A stretch of 64,000 nt of DNA, from NCBI GenBank assembly GCA_010119145.1, contig JAACSU010000007.1:17822-81821 (forward strand). The letters are read 5' to 3'. The DNA comes from Candidatus Gracilibacteria bacterium (GTDB taxonomy: Bacteria; Patescibacteriota; Gracilibacteria; BD1-5; UBA6164). Positions 20,888 through 32,383 of this stretch are shown here, in pieces. Both the position numbers and the translations under genes were made by a program. Numbering within the stretch: position 1 is the first letter of the stretch; each line of letters begins with the position of its first letter. The notes below the pieces were generated by a model. It was given only the letters and a program-made list of their open reading frames with translations. It made no database searches and was not told where the DNA came from.

Positions 20888-21532
20888 TTACATATATTTT
20901 TCTAACTCTGGAGCGAGGAGCCGAGTCCAAGACTCAATATTATATTCAGGATTTTTAATCATTGTCATAAATTCCTCAAAACTTTTAAATGCTCCATGAG
21001 CCAGTTCTCCATCTTGCATACTTGGAACGAAGTTTTTTGTCTTAACGACATAAGCCATTCCTATATGTACTTTTCCTACTTCATTACTATCATCATTAAT
21101 ATAACCAATTGGGAATATTTCACTTATATTTTCTTGTTTTAAATCTATTTCTTCTTCCAGTTCTCGAGTGAGACAATCACGGATTGGATTTTCTAAATGT
21201 TCTTCTTCACGTTCTAAATGTCATCCAACTCAAATTGAAACTTTTTCGTGCAGTCTGGCATCTCAGGCAGCAGAGTTTTTATCTCCTCTCGTATATACAA
21301 AAATTTCATTTTTTTCATTGAGAACTATTGCGTAGGTGATAGGTTGTTTGTAATCAAAGTTTTGTTCTGCTTCTCCTCGAACCATAAATTCAAAATTTTC
21401 TAAAATTTGTGCCTCAAAATCAGCTTCATCTGAGCCATACACAAGAGTTTCTCTAGGATAATTTTTGAAGAGTGAAATATTCGCTATTACCATCACTTCA
21501 CGTTTCATTTTATCTTGTATAACTTGGTTCAT
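20888..21532 (-). CDS. Nudix hydrolase-like protein
   Basis: A 214-residue protein with a Nudix box spread over VGGHLEREEEHLENPIRDC and LTRELEEEID (near residues 101-128): the G-x5-E start and REhxEE core are present with a few extra residues between them. The N-terminal ~85 residues (LFKNYPRETLVYGSDEADFEAQI, ITYAIVLNEKNEIFVYTRG) resemble phosphoesterase-type Nudix proteins found beside thyA and tmk in CPR genomes. I infer a role in cleaning or tuning the nucleotide pool. Its ATG is directly adjacent to the tmk stop and it precedes thyA by 20 bases. Confidence 0.75.
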
Positions 21533-22186
21533 TTACACTATTTTAGTAAGTATTTTTTTTGTAATTATTTCTTTGCTTAGTATATCTCCATTTTCACAAC
21601 ATTCAATTTTTTCCCATTCAGGAAATACATCAAATACTTCGTGAGCTGCATTATAGGCGTCTCTTAAATGATTTTCGTCTGCTTCATGGAGGTCTTTTGT
21701 TTTTCCGTCTTTAATATAGTCTCGTTTTTCTTTTGTCTCCACAAGTTTTTGACTGACTTCTGGTGGAACATCAAGAAATAATACCTTGTCAGGTTTCGGA
21801 ATTCAAAAAATATTATACTCTACATCAGCAAGCCAGTAGACGAAATCTTTGCGTTCTTGTGACGATGTAAGTTTTCAAGCCATATGCATCATAGATGCCG
21901 ATACGTATCTATTAGAGATTATATAATCATAGTCTCACATGTTCTCTTTAAAATTAAAGCTATCATCAAATCTATCGAGTGCAAAAAATAAACTTGCAGC
22001 TTTTGCGCTGAGATTACTTCCATATCATCCGTTGAGATATTTCTCAACAAAATACGCAGAGTTTTCACCATACCTTGGATAATCAAGCAGAAGAACTTTT
22101 TTACCCTGTTTCTCAAGTTCAGCTACTACTCGTTTCGTTTGCGTTCCTTTTCCAGATCCGTCAAGTCAGTCAATTACTATGAACAT
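21533..22186 (-). CDS. tmk: Thymidylate kinase
   Basis: The 217-residue P-loop kinase phosphorylates dTMP to dTDP. Walker A is GLDGSGKGTQTKR (residues 7-19), and DYPRYGENSAYFVEKYLNG matches the dTMP-binding region. The DR(Y/F)-like motif is ISNRYVSASMMH with the catalytic Arg near residue 98, and LFLDVPPEVS is the LID-preceding strand. The LID region contains KEKRDYIKDGKTKDLHEAD. It starts the reverse operon with the Nudix gene and thyA. Two P-loop-adjacent glycines are TGA. Confidence 0.93.
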
Positions 22187-22339
22187 AGAAGTATATTAAA
22201 ATATATATTCTAGTATAAAAAAAATATACCTGCCATCAACTTGAAGTGTGTTTTGATGTTAAAAGATTGTGAAGAAAAAGATATATTTACATTATGGAGC
22301 TTTTAATTACAATACAATAAATATTTCTTACTAGTCAAT
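22187..22339. promoter_or_regulatory. Divergent promoter region between tmk and dCMP deaminase
   Basis: This 153-base AT-rich spacer separates the divergent dTMP-supply genes, so both units probably start here. I see no box pair that I would assign with confidence. Confidence 0.4.
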
Positions 22340-22780
22340 ATGTTACGTGATATAAATTTTCTCAACATTGCTTATGAATTAGCGAGCGCTTCAAAATGTG
22401 TTTCTAGGAAAACGGGAGCAGTGATTGTGAGAGATGGGAGGATAGTCTCTACGTGATATAATGGGACTCCAGCATGATATGTAAACTGTAGTGATTACTG
22501 GAATGGTGAATACACCAAAGAACATCATGAATGGTCATACAAATACGAAATACATGCTGAAATGAACGCGATAGTTTGGGCTGCCAGAGAATGAATTGCG
22601 GTTGAAGGGGCAACTATTTATTGTACCTACGAACCATGTTTTGATTGTACAAGAGCGATTATTGCAGCATGACTCAAAAAAATTGTGTTTACTGAAAAAT
22701 ATAAACATCATACTGGAAATGAAATCCAAGAGTTCGTAGAACAAAATGGAGCGACGATTACTCAGTTAGAACGAACATAA
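22340..22780 (+). CDS. Deoxycytidylate (dCMP) deaminase
   Basis: The 146-residue zinc deaminase converts dCMP to dUMP, the ThyA substrate. The zinc site is complete: HAEMNAIVWAAREGI (near residue 73) with the catalytic Glu, and TYCTYEPCFDCTRAI-like CTYEPCFDC (near 99-107) with two Cys ligands. The N-terminal SKCVSRKTGAVIVRDGRIVSTG and GTPAGYVNCSDYW match the ComEB/dCMP deaminase subgroup rather than cytidine deaminase. It faces the tmk-nudix-thyA operon across a shared promoter region. Confidence 0.93.
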
Positions 22781-22811
22781 AAAAAATACAGATAAAATCT
22801 GTATTTTTTTA
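22780..22811 (+). terminator. Terminator after dCMP deaminase
   Basis: The stem AAATACAGAT/ATCTGTATTT with an AAA loop ends in seven Ts and may also serve the convergent gpsA. Confidence 0.85.
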
Positions 22812-22830
22812 GTTAAAAGTTTGTGGAGAA

Positions 22831-23784
22831 TTATAGGTACTTGCTTCCAAAGCTATTTATTTCTTCAAATCATTCTTTTCACTTCGTTATCGTGTACACT
22901 CATTTAAGTGTTTCATATCCTTCTGCTATTTTGTTTTGAGTTTTGAGTTCTGAAAGTGCTTCAGAAATACTTGTTCATTTTCAGAGCATATTTCCAAGGA
23001 GTCTATTTCTACTTGCTCCAAAACAAGTAGCTATAAGGTCTCAAGAAAGGGCATAATCGGTAAATTCAAGATTGCTATCTCAGTCTAAAAGTTTGATAAT
23101 TTGCTTTATTTCTCACAGTAAAGTTGAGAAATAATATCACAGAGTACTTGCTCAAGCTCCAGTTCCTTCGTAGTATCCAAGTATGAGTGCTATGATATTT
23201 TTCAGTGCAGCGTAGAGCTCAGTATTTTTGGGGCTTCCAATTTTGAGATTTATTTGGAGTGACTCAGATTCAAATATTTTTTCTAATATTTCTCATGTTT
23301 CATTATTTTGAGTAACAATATCAGCTCAGAGTTTTTTTCACTCGACCAATTCAGCTGCTATCATTCCTCCTGCAAGATAGGCATAATTATAGTTAATTCC
23401 ATCAAGGACTTCACTGAGTTTTTCGCTAACGGTTTGTAAGCTTTGGTTATCAATTCATTTTGAGAGATTAAGAATAGTAACTCAGTCTTTTAAGTATTCT
23501 TTCATTCCTGAAAATGCTCACCCTACGAATTGGCAGGGAATAATGGAAATAATAATATCAATATTTCAGAGTTCAGCGTTTGCATCAGAAATGAGTTCTA
23601 TATTTGTTGGAAGCGTAACTCCTTCAAAAAAATAGGGATGCTTTCTTGTTTCTGAAATATTTTTAAAAATTTCAGCATTTATTTCACTGGCAAAAATAGT
23701 TGTTTTAGGATTATTTTCACCCAAATGTTTGGCAATCGCAAATCCAAAGGCTCCAAGTCATAGTATGAGTATATTTTTTTGCAT
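22831..23784 (-). CDS. gpsA: Glycerol-3-phosphate dehydrogenase [NAD(P)+]
   Basis: A 317-residue NAD(P)-dependent enzyme that makes sn-glycerol 3-phosphate, the phospholipid backbone. The Rossmann start is NILILGLGAFGFAIAKHLGE (G-x-G-x-x-G). IDIIISIIPCQFVGGAF and ILNLSKGIDNQSLQTVSEKL (near residue 120) match the family; YAYLAGGMIAAELVEGKKLG corresponds to the LSGPSFA region, and TELYAALKNIIALILGYYEG carries the catalytic Lys. GDLIATCFGASRNRLLGNMLGKG matches the C-terminal glycerol-phosphate site. Spacing and length fit GpsA. Confidence 0.9.
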
Positions 23785-23809
23785 AGAATTATATTCCTAT
23801 CTTGAATTC

Positions 23810-23957
23810 TTTCCTTTTATTAAAAAGGAAAGAGGCTGCAGATGAGGATGGTTATTTTGTAGCCATCCTCCTTTAAGCTTAAAGGAGGAAATTCAGAGGA
23901 GGAATTAATACCCCAAGTATAAAAAAAACACCTCTTTTGTAAAAAAGAAGTGTTTTT
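23810..23957. repeat. Cluster of four hairpins upstream of gpsA
   Basis: Between two reverse genes this stretch holds successive inverted repeats: CTTTCCTTTT/AAAAAGGAAAG at about 23815-23832, GAGGATGG/CCATCCTC at 23844-23870, a perfect 22-base palindrome CCTCCTTTAAGCTTAAAGGAGG-type at 23867-23888 overlapping it, and a terminator hairpin with A/T flanks at 23921-23957. The terminator most likely ends the reverse unit of the SRPBCC-like gene (24049). The other hairpins are unexplained. Confidence 0.6.
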
Positions 23958-24048
23958 TGACGTTAAAATTTTGTCGAGAAAAATAAAATAATTTTTGTAT
24001 ACACCTAAATTTTCAGGGTCTCATTTTTTATGTATTTTATTTCAGAGA

Positions 24049-24615
24049 TTAAGTGAGTACTGGTATTTTTTTGTATGCATCATCCATAGTATTTCATGAA
24101 TTCAAGATTTCTGCAACATTTTCCCATCGACTATGTCTGTGCTTATAAAGTGTGTGTGCATGCGCTGATATTATTCCAGTGAGTTTTTCTGCATATATGT
24201 CTATAGTATCAGTGTATTGTGTTATATCAGGAGCAATTTCTCTCATTTCCATTAAATGATTCCAAGCTGATATACCTGATCCATTTTCTTGCGTATAAGC
24301 AGTATGATTTGCAGAATCTATCGATTCAAACGTAATGTTGTATGGATTTTTTCAAGGAAGAGGAAGTATTCAAAATAATTTAGCTTTCACAAGTGTTTGT
24401 ACTTCTTCTCATACTTCCCAAGTTTCAGGAAGTTCTCAAAAGAGAGTCATACCATGACTCACATAACGAAGTAATTCTCACTTTTGTAGTTCTTCCCAAG
24501 CCTGCGTTATAGGGAGTTGCAAAGTTGAAGTAACAGATATTCTTCTTCATGAAACGAGATTTTCTGTTTCATTTTGAAAGTCATTTCTCGTGTTTGATGA
24601 AATTATATTATTCAT
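24049..24615 (-). CDS. SRPBCC (START-like) family protein
   Basis: A 188-residue protein whose core, ISVTSTLQLPITQAWEELQK at residue 31, GEEVQTLVKAKLFGILPLPG and the following strands with a last long helix (TDTIDIYAEKLTGIISAHAH), fits the helix-grip SRPBCC fold used to bind hydrophobic ligands. The extra C-terminal ~35 residues (YKHRHSRWENVAEILNSG) are not part of the fold. No catalytic residues are evident and the ligand is unknown. The assignment is by strand and helix pattern and is moderate. Confidence 0.5.
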
Positions 24616-24679
24616 ACAAAAGATTTAAAAATTAATTATTAATATTAAATATAAAAAGTATATTTTGTCAAATAATTAA

Positions 24680-25156
24680 TTATTTCACGAGTTTATCTAT
24701 ATACAGTACTCCATTTAAATGGTCGATTTCGTGTTGTACAATGACACTTGCAAGACCTGAAAGCTTGATGATTTTTTCCTTTTGTTTTTCGTCAAAGTAT
24801 CTGAGTTTGATATGTTCGTGGCGAGCTACGTATCATTTTTTGGTTCGAGGAAGAGAGAGGCAACCTTCTTCTACTTGTTTATTTATTTCATCTGAAGCAT
24901 CGAGTATTTCAGGATTTATCATCAGAACAGTGGAAAAATTCTCATCCTCCCAGTCATGGAGGAGGCTGACAACTATAATTCGCTTTTCTACTCCGACTTG
25001 AGGTGCAGCGAGACCTACTCCTGCATGATCAGGATTTTTAATATAGGCAACCATTTCACGACCAAGCTTCGTATATTTTTTCCATTCATCTGTTTTAATG
25101 GGGGCACAGACTGAACGAAGGACCTTATTATTTTTTCCAGTTTCAATATGTAACAT
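24680..25156 (-). CDS. def: Peptide deformylase
   Basis: The 158-residue metalloenzyme removes the formyl group from new proteins. All three motifs are present: GVGLAAPQVG (motif 1, near residue 49), EEGCLSLP (motif 2, metal Cys, near 97), and QHEIDHLNG (motif 3, two metal His, near 140). The ATG at 25156 is chosen over a GTG nine bases upstream. The gene is divergent from the PKD-repeat gene. Confidence 0.95.
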
Positions 25157-25350
25157 AGGGAACACTTTTTATAGGAGTATTATGAATATTTATACTCGTG
25201 AAAGATTTGAAATCAAGTCAGTAGAGTTATTTTTATGAGTTTAAAATACAATAATTGTCAAGACGTACTTGTATTTTGTGGGTTCTATGATTTTGCTTGA
25301 GACTGACTTTTATGATATCTTTAAAGAGAAAGTACTTTTAAAAGATATGT

Positions 25351-28300
25351 ATGAAACAAATCCTACGCTTTATTACCCTGTGAATCTTACTTCTTTGAAT
25401 CACTCAGCAAGCCTGATTGTGACAAGCTTTTGCTATAGAAGAAGACCAACCAGTGTATACAACGCTCAGATCAATTGACCTGTGAACCTATAATGAGTAC
25501 AGGTATAGAATAACAGAACAGTTCTTTAATTTAAGAGAACATTTTTTGGTAAACAATGAATTAAGTGTCCCAATAATGCAAAATATTGCAAAACTTGCAG
25601 ATACTGCTTATAAATATCTTCCTGATAATCTTCAAAATCAAAATTATAAGCGAGAGCTGCTTATAGATATTCAAAAAGGAATCAAGGCTCCTAATAATGA
25701 AATTATTTACAATGAAATCATTGCTTCACTTGCTGATTATCTTGAAAAAGTAGAAATAAATGCTATTAATGGAACGATTGATGTATCTCCTAAGTCAGGA
25801 AATGCTCCACTTTCTACAACACTGAGAGCCAAAGTTGAGGATCCATCTGGAACACAAATTTCAAACTGAAACTATACCTGGTTTATTGATAATGCTGGAG
25901 AAAAAATAGTAATAGGTCGAGGTCCCTCTATCAACTATACCTTTAGAAATGAAGGGAAGTTTACAGTATTTCTAGATGTAGTTTCAACTCATAAAAATAG
26001 CTCAGGATTTACGGATGTTCTCCCATTTCGATCAAGAGCTGAAGTACTCGTAAATGAAAAAGTTGCGACCCTCGTTATCAAAGTAAATAGTAGTACGGTT
26101 ACTGATAACAATGTACTTAAGTTCAATCCAGATACTGCCGATTATGGATTATTAATAGATGCCACAAGCTCACTTCCAACAGCTGGAGCGAGGTTTTCAA
26201 AAACAGAGTGGGATTTTGGGAATGGAATTACCAAGAGTTACTCTGGAGGACCAAAAGTCGAACGTGTTCGATATGCTACGCAAGGAGATTATGAGCTCTT
26301 TCTGCGTATGACAACCAATGAAGGAAAGGTTATTGAAAAATATTTTCTTATTGAGGTTCACGATCCAATAGCAAAAATAGAAGTGAATAGAGAGGATTGA
26401 TTTATTGGAGATAGCTTCACCTTTGCAGCAAAATCAGGTGATAGATATAGAGATTTAACCTATAATTGGGAGATAACCAATATTGATACTGATAAAGTAG
26501 TATTTCAAAATGCTGACAAACTCTTTACCTATAACTTCAAAGATAAAGGGAGATATAACGTAAGCCTGAGAGTTCGACAATCCAGTGGAGAAATCGATCA
26601 AGATAATAGAGTAGTATATGTAACATCTCAAAGTCCTATTGCTGAGTTTGAAACAAATATACCTGCAAGTAATAAGCCTAATCGTGTCTATCTCGACGCG
26701 AGTAGAAGTTTTGATCCAGATATTTCAGATGATGGGAACCTAAAATATGATTGGTTTATCGATGGAAACAAGGTAATACTTGAGGATTCAGTTGCCAACG
26801 GTTCGATTGGATATTATGTATTTGATAGTGTGGGAAATCATTCTATAAATCTAGAAGTCACAGATTTAGATGGAATCACATCTACAAAAAAATGAACCAT
26901 TGATATCAAATCAATTCTCTCTGTAGATTTTTACGCATTTCCACGAGTTATACCGAGAAATGGATTTATTAAATTTATAGCAGAATCACCAGAGGCTCAA
27001 ATATTTGAGTGGAATTTTGGTGATGGAAAATCACAGGGTGGAACACTTGATAATGTCACACATACCTACGAAAAAAGTGGGAGCTTTGATGTCACACTCA
27101 AAGTTTCAGATAAAAATAATATGACAAATACTTTCAAACGAACGGTCTATGTCAGTGACTCAGATGAGCCATATTCAATTCTCGATGTAAAATACGATAC
27201 GAACTCTCAACCAGAATATGAAGCTGATGCTTGTGGCTGAGATGGAGCATATGTCATTAATAGAGTACAAAATGTTCTCTTTGACGCGAGTGAATCTATT
27301 AACATTGATGGACAAACGACGTGACTCGAGTATTCATGGAAGATTGGACAGACAACCTATTCTACTTCTCAAACCGTCACTCAGAGATTCGACGAAATCT
27401 GATGTTTTCCTGTAAAACTCACAGTAAAGAGCAAGGCTAATGCAGCCAGTCATAGTTCAAGTACGATGGTAGAAGTGAGAAATGTACTCCCGACTCTTAC
27501 GTCACTGGGGATACAAATTGAAAATCCAGAAGCAGATCCGCTCGTTATTCGAGTCAATGCAAATGGTGCGACTGATCCAGATGGAGTAATCCAATCATAT
27601 CTTTGGTATTATTATACAGATATAGATAATAGTCCTCAAGATTTTAGATCTACCATTTCAGCATCTACGACTTTTGTTATACCTAAGGTTACCTGAAATT
27701 ATTATTTTATGGCCATCCTCAAGGATAATAATGAAGCAAGAATCACATCAGAAGAAATCACAGGATCACGATATTTCACAACTATTACTGGTGACAATAT
27801 AAACACTCCTATCATCGAACTCAGTGTAAATGACAACTCAACTATTATAGGTGAAGAAGTGACATTCAAAGCAAAAGTAAGCAATATACTAGGTCAAGAT
27901 ATTTCTAAAAACTCAGAATATAGTTGGGACTTTGACGGTGATGGATTTTATGATACTCAAACAAAGGAACCAATAGTTAATTATAGTTATAAAAAATCAG
28001 GAGAGTTTTACGCAAAAGTAAAAGTAAAACATAAAGGGATCTCGAGTACGAGAAACGTCACAATGAACGTGAGTAATAAACTGGTAGCAGATTTTCAGTA
28101 CATATCTATTTGAAATAAATTTATATTTTTTGATAGCTCACTTGGTCAAATAGAGGATAGACAATGGGAACTATGAGATGGAACGAAAAAAACGGGAACA
28201 TCATTTGAGTATACGTATACAGACAAAGCATCTACTCATAGCGTTACTCTAAAAGTTTCTGAGGGTACAGTCGTGAAGGAAGTGACAAAAGACGTTTCTA

Positions 28301-30402
28301 AAAACTTTAGAAATGTTCTCAAGAGTCGTGGAAATGGCCTGGTTGTATTTACTACTCCAGAGCTTGATAAAAATGACACGATTACTCTGAAAGATCAATC
28401 AGAAAAAGTATTTATCTACCTTGGTGAGAGTACTCCAGATGCTGTAAACTACATTATTGATTATGATATAGAACAAGACAGTGATCTCAATGGTGGTGCT
28501 GATGATGATGAAAACAACAAGGGGACTTCGAGTTATGTTTCTGGTTCAGTAGTAGAAATACCAATGAGCCCATACAAAACACAAGTTGTTCGAGCATATA
28601 TTACTGATGAAAGTGGTGCAATCCTAGGATCGCAAGATATCACGATTATTAAAGAATATATCGAAGAGCAAAACATTGATCCAGATATGATTATCTTCGA
28701 AGATGTCACTGAATCAGAAAAGGAAAAAATAGAATCTCTCAAAGAGCTTCTCATGGTTCTTCCGCAACAACAGAGATTAAAATCACTGAGTTATATTCAA
28801 AAACTTCAAGAAAATTGGAACGACAGTACAGAAAAAACTCGAACAATTCTAGATTTTGAGGATTATATATTTGAATTAAATCTTCCAAATGAAAATGAGA
28901 TTATAACATTACTCGAATCTCTGCTCGTAGAGGGACAGGATGACCAGAGTAACAATCAGATTACCTATCAAGCACTCGTAAATCTTATACCAAAAGAAAT
29001 AGTGTGTCCTACAGAATCATGAACCTGTTATGAAAGTCTCATAGCTAAACTGGATGCTATTAAAGCTTCGAGTGATGTAGAAGCAAATAAAATAATGTGA
29101 AGCGAAATACTTGATGTTATCGGGACGAGCGACCTACTTTCTAATGAACAAAAGCTCGATTTCAAAGCGGTACTTGCTATGCTTGTGTACGGTGATATCG
29201 GGGAGATTCCTGATTCTGAAAAACAAGAAATTATCGATCAAACACCAACAGGAGAGAGTTCAAGTTCGTGAGTTCTATGAGTTTTGCTTACGATACTCAA
29301 AGTTATAGGATATATTATACTCGTATTTATAGTACTGGTTCTCTGAATATTTATATTTTACAAAATATTTAATAAAGACAAGAGTTTAAGTTTCTCTTGA
29401 TATGTTACAAAAATAACATCAGGAGGTTCTAAAAAATCTTGAAATATTACATCTAGTGAAGAGCGTGATGATATTCTATCAGAACTCCTATGAGATTCAT
29501 CTCAATCTGATGAAACAAAATCTGATGTATTTTCAAATAAAAAAGAAGATCCTCTTGCTGATACAAAACAAGAGAGCAAAGCAAGCCCGAAAAAAGAAAC
29601 AAAAGAATCTACTGATACACCAAAAACTCCACCAGTGCAAAAAACAGCTGAAGAAGAACAGGTCCCAGATTGGCTGAAATGAAGTTTTACTGCAACAGAT
29701 ACTTCTCCATCAAAACAATCCACAACACCAAAGAAACCAGAACAATCAGGTGTTACAGCTCCTCAATCTCAAGCAAAAACTGATACAAATACTCAGACTC
29801 TTAGTCCTAAAGAGTCAAAGCAAAATAATGCTTTGACTGCAGACTCATTTGATATAGAGAAAGAGACAAAATTAGAGAGTAATACACAAGTACCAGATTG
29901 GTTGAAAGGAAGTTTTGATACTGAAGAGAGCTCAGATACTCAAACTGATTCCAAAAAAACTGACACGAAAAAATCATCAGTTTCTGATACTAAAAATGAT
30001 GGTATACTTGAACGTAAGCTCAAATGAGAAGTCTCTCATAATGTTTCGAGTGATTCAGTCTCTAAAAATATAGAAGACGATGCTCCATCAAAAAATGCTG
30101 AACCGGAGCCAACAATATCTACATTAGAATCTGATGTATCGGTGCCAGATTGGTTGAAATCAAGCTTTGATACAAACGAAGATGTGATAGATGATACAAA
30201 GACTATCGAAGCTAAAGCAGAACAAGCACTAAAAAAGACTCCTAAAAAGTCAGAAACTCCTAAAAAGACGGATACTCCTATAAAAAAGTCTGACGGAGCA
30301 CCAAAAGATACTAGTTCAAAAGATGATACTCAAAAGTCAGAAGAGCTATGGGATGACGGAATGAAAATACCAGATTGGCTCAAGTCAGATGACTCAAAAT
30401 AG
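25351..30402 (+). CDS. Giant PKD-repeat surface protein with cytoplasmic PDWLK-motif tail
   Basis: A 1683-residue protein. A signal peptide (MKQILRFITLGILLLGITQQ, cleavage likely after AFA near residue 36) is only seen with TGA=Gly. Residues 170-970 are a series of PKD-like Ig folds with W-D-F-G-(D/N)-G type cores (WDFGNGITKSYSGG, FEWNFGDGKSQGG, SWDFDGDGFYDTQ, WELGDGTKKTG). A helical region follows (about 1100-1260). One membrane helix lies at about 1309-1332 (VLLTILKVIGYIILVFIVLV). The ~340-residue cytoplasmic tail is Lys/Ser/Thr/Asp rich and repeats the motif (V/I)PDWLK four times. I infer an adhesion or attachment protein anchored to an inner partner through the PDWLK motifs. It ends at a terminator just before lepB. 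Confidence 0.8.
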
Positions 30403-30404
30403 TT

Positions 30405-30440
30405 TAAAAATACTCTCTGAAATATGAGAGTATTTTTTTT
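30405..30440 (+). terminator. Terminator after the PKD-repeat gene
   Basis: The stem AATACTCTC/GAGAGTATT is followed by a run of eight Ts. Confidence 0.85.
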
Positions 30441-30447
30441 GATATCT

Positions 30448-30476
30448 TTTTGATATTTCCTACTTGCCCCTATAAT
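30448..30476 (+). promoter_or_regulatory. Probable promoter of lepB-truB
   Basis: A TTTTGA box at 30448-30453 lies 17 bases before TATAAT at 30471-30476; TTGATA two bases on gives spacing 15. The lepB GTG starts 31 bases downstream. Confidence 0.5.
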
Positions 30477-30507
30477 AGGGGTCATATTATACCTTGACCA
30501 CACTCCT

Positions 30508-31182
30508 GTGACTCAATTTAAAAACGAAGCACTCGATTTCCTCAAAGATATTATTATTATACTCGTTATAGTACTTTTTATCAGGAGCTTTTTAGTCATG
30601 CCATTTCAGATAAATGGGCAGTCTATGTACGAAACATATTATGATAAAGAGTTTATTATTGTAGATAGACTTTCATATCTAGATATTCCACTTCTCTGAC
30701 AAGCAAGACAAGTTGAAAGATGAGACGTGGTTATATTTACTCCAGAAGTAAGTGAAGACCGTAAATACTTTATTAAACGTGTTATTGGACTTCCTGGAGA
30801 GACTCTCAAAATTGAGAACGGAAGAGTGTATCTCTTAAATCAGGTTTCTAATGAATTTGATGAAATAAATGAGGGAGCATATCTTTCAGAAGAAAATAAT
30901 AAAGATACAACTGTGAGATGAGATAGATGAGAATACATCTACGAAGTTCCAGATGGTCAATATTTTGTTATGGGAGATAACAGAAATCACTCAACTGACG
31001 GACGTACGTGTTTTCAAAGTTGTTCCATTGGTGAAAACTACATCACTCCCAAAAAAATAACTGGAAGAGTGCTTTTAGATCTAGGATATTTTAACTTCAG
31101 CAGTTTCTCATTTACGCAACCTGATCTTTGAATTGATACTCATCCAAGATTTTTTGATAACTGATGAACTCACAAATATTAA
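30508..31182 (+). CDS. lepB: Signal peptidase I
   Basis: The 224-residue S26 protease cleaves signal peptides at the outer face of the membrane. One N-terminal membrane helix (DIIIILVIVLFIRSFLV, residues 14-30) is followed by the catalytic Ser39 in NGQSMYET and the catalytic Lys90 in YFIKRVIGLPGE. The conserved MGDNRNHSTDGR box appears near residue 153 and is followed by two closely spaced Cys (TCFQSC), which is unusual. No ATG is available, so a GTG start is chosen, which places the helix and Ser at normal distances. The stop overlaps the truB ATG (TAATG), and it may process the large signal-peptide-bearing protein upstream (inference). Confidence 0.92.
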
Positions 31183-32051
31183 TGGACGCATTTTTCTTCA
31201 TAGATAAACCGACTGGTATGACCAGTTTTGATGTCCTTCGTGATATGCGAAGGATTTTATGAATTAAAAAAATTGGACACACCGGTACTCTCGACCCACT
31301 TGCAACTGGAGGATTGCTCGTAGCAACGGGTAATTATACCAAACTTATTTCTTATATTGAAAAAGACTCAAAAACCTACGCAGCTACTATTATGCTTGAT
31401 GGAACTTCAGCTTCTTTAGATAGAGATACTGAGATTCATTATATTTCAGACGAACTAAAAAATACATGTAAAAATGAAATAACACAATCAAAAATAGAAA
31501 AAATACTTGCAGACCATTTTTCATGAACCATTATACAAATACCACCAAAATACTCAGCTCTTAAAATAAATGGTAAGCGTGCTCTTGATCGAGTTTTAGC
31601 AGGTGAAGAAATAGAAATGAAGTCACGTGAAGCGACTATTATTTATACTTCTATACAATCTTTTCAGTATCCAGAACTCATGCTTGAGGTCAAGGTGACA
31701 GCGTGAACGTATATCAGAACACTCGCTGCAGATTTATGAGAAAAACTGTGAACATGAGGATACATTGCAGAGCTTCGCAGACTTACAGTCTGACATCTTA
31801 CACAAGATTTCTTACAAGACTTGCACTCAGTGAGTTTTGATGATACTATCAGTGTTGCCAAAGTCTTCCCGGATACTATTTATACCTTTGAGGATGAAGT
31901 AGTGTATAAGAGACTACAGGACGGACAGAGAGTGCGTGGAGAATACGATTTTCCCATACATAGGGATATATTTCTACAAAAGAATGGGATAATTCGATAT
32001 GTCGTAGAATATAAAGACGGAGTATTGCATCCTAAAAAAAGAATTACATAA
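31182..32051 (+). CDS. truB: tRNA pseudouridine-55 synthase
   Basis: A 289-residue enzyme that makes pseudouridine 55 in the T-loop of tRNAs. The N-terminus FFIDKPTGMTSFDVL, the catalytic Asp38 in GHTGTLDPLATGGLL, TKTYAATI-like KTYAATIMLDGTSAS and QIPPKYSALKINGKRA near residue 127 are the family's motifs, along with VTAGTYIRTLAADLG near residue 170. It is translationally coupled with lepB by a one-base overlap. The C-terminal ~50 residues form a short PUA-like domain. Confidence 0.94.
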
Positions 32052-32057
32052 AAATAT

Positions 32058-32085
32058 TTGCGCTTTCCCCTTTTTTTTATACAAT
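32058..32085 (+). promoter_or_regulatory. Probable promoter of tRNA-Lys
   Basis: TTGCGC at 32058-32063 and TACAAT at 32080-32085 are separated by 16 bases, twenty bases upstream of the mature tRNA 5' end. Confidence 0.6.
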
Positions 32086-32104
32086 ACCCGAGCGTTTTGA
32101 AAAT

Positions 32105-32180
32105 GAGGCATTAGCTCAGTTGGTAGAGCAGATCCCTTTTAAGGATAAGGTCCTGGGTTCGAGCCCCGGATGCCTCACCA
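32105..32180 (+). tRNA. trnK: tRNA-Lys (anticodon TTT)
   Basis: A 76-base cloverleaf with acceptor stem GAGGCAT/ATGCCTC, D-arm GCTC-AGTTGGTA-GAGC, anticodon loop CTTTTAA, a T-arm with GGTTCGAGCC and an encoded CCA end. The anticodon reads UUU, so it decodes AAA and AAG. Confidence 0.95.
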
Positions 32181-32199
32181 TTTACAAAACGAAATAAAG

Positions 32200-32235
32200 G
32201 CCTGACTAAGATAGCACTCTTAGCCAGGCTTCTTT
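32200..32235 (+). terminator. Terminator after tRNA-Lys
   Basis: The stem GCCTGACTAAGA/TCTTAGCCAGGC (one mismatch) with a six-base loop ends in TTCTTT. Confidence 0.8.
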
Positions 32236-32383
32236 ATTGTGTTGATAAAAGTAAGAATAAGAATAAATATAAATGATTTTATTAAAAAGGTGAATTTTTT
32301 AAAAAAAAGATAGAATATAACTAGTGGTAGTAATTTACTCAAATATGTAAATTAAAAGTTCATAATATTAAATAAAGAAATAA

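Noticed and set aside
25269..25478. Separate 69-residue gene before the PKD protein
   Set aside because: It is out of frame with the signal peptide of the PKD gene, ends at TAA after one TGA and has no family features.
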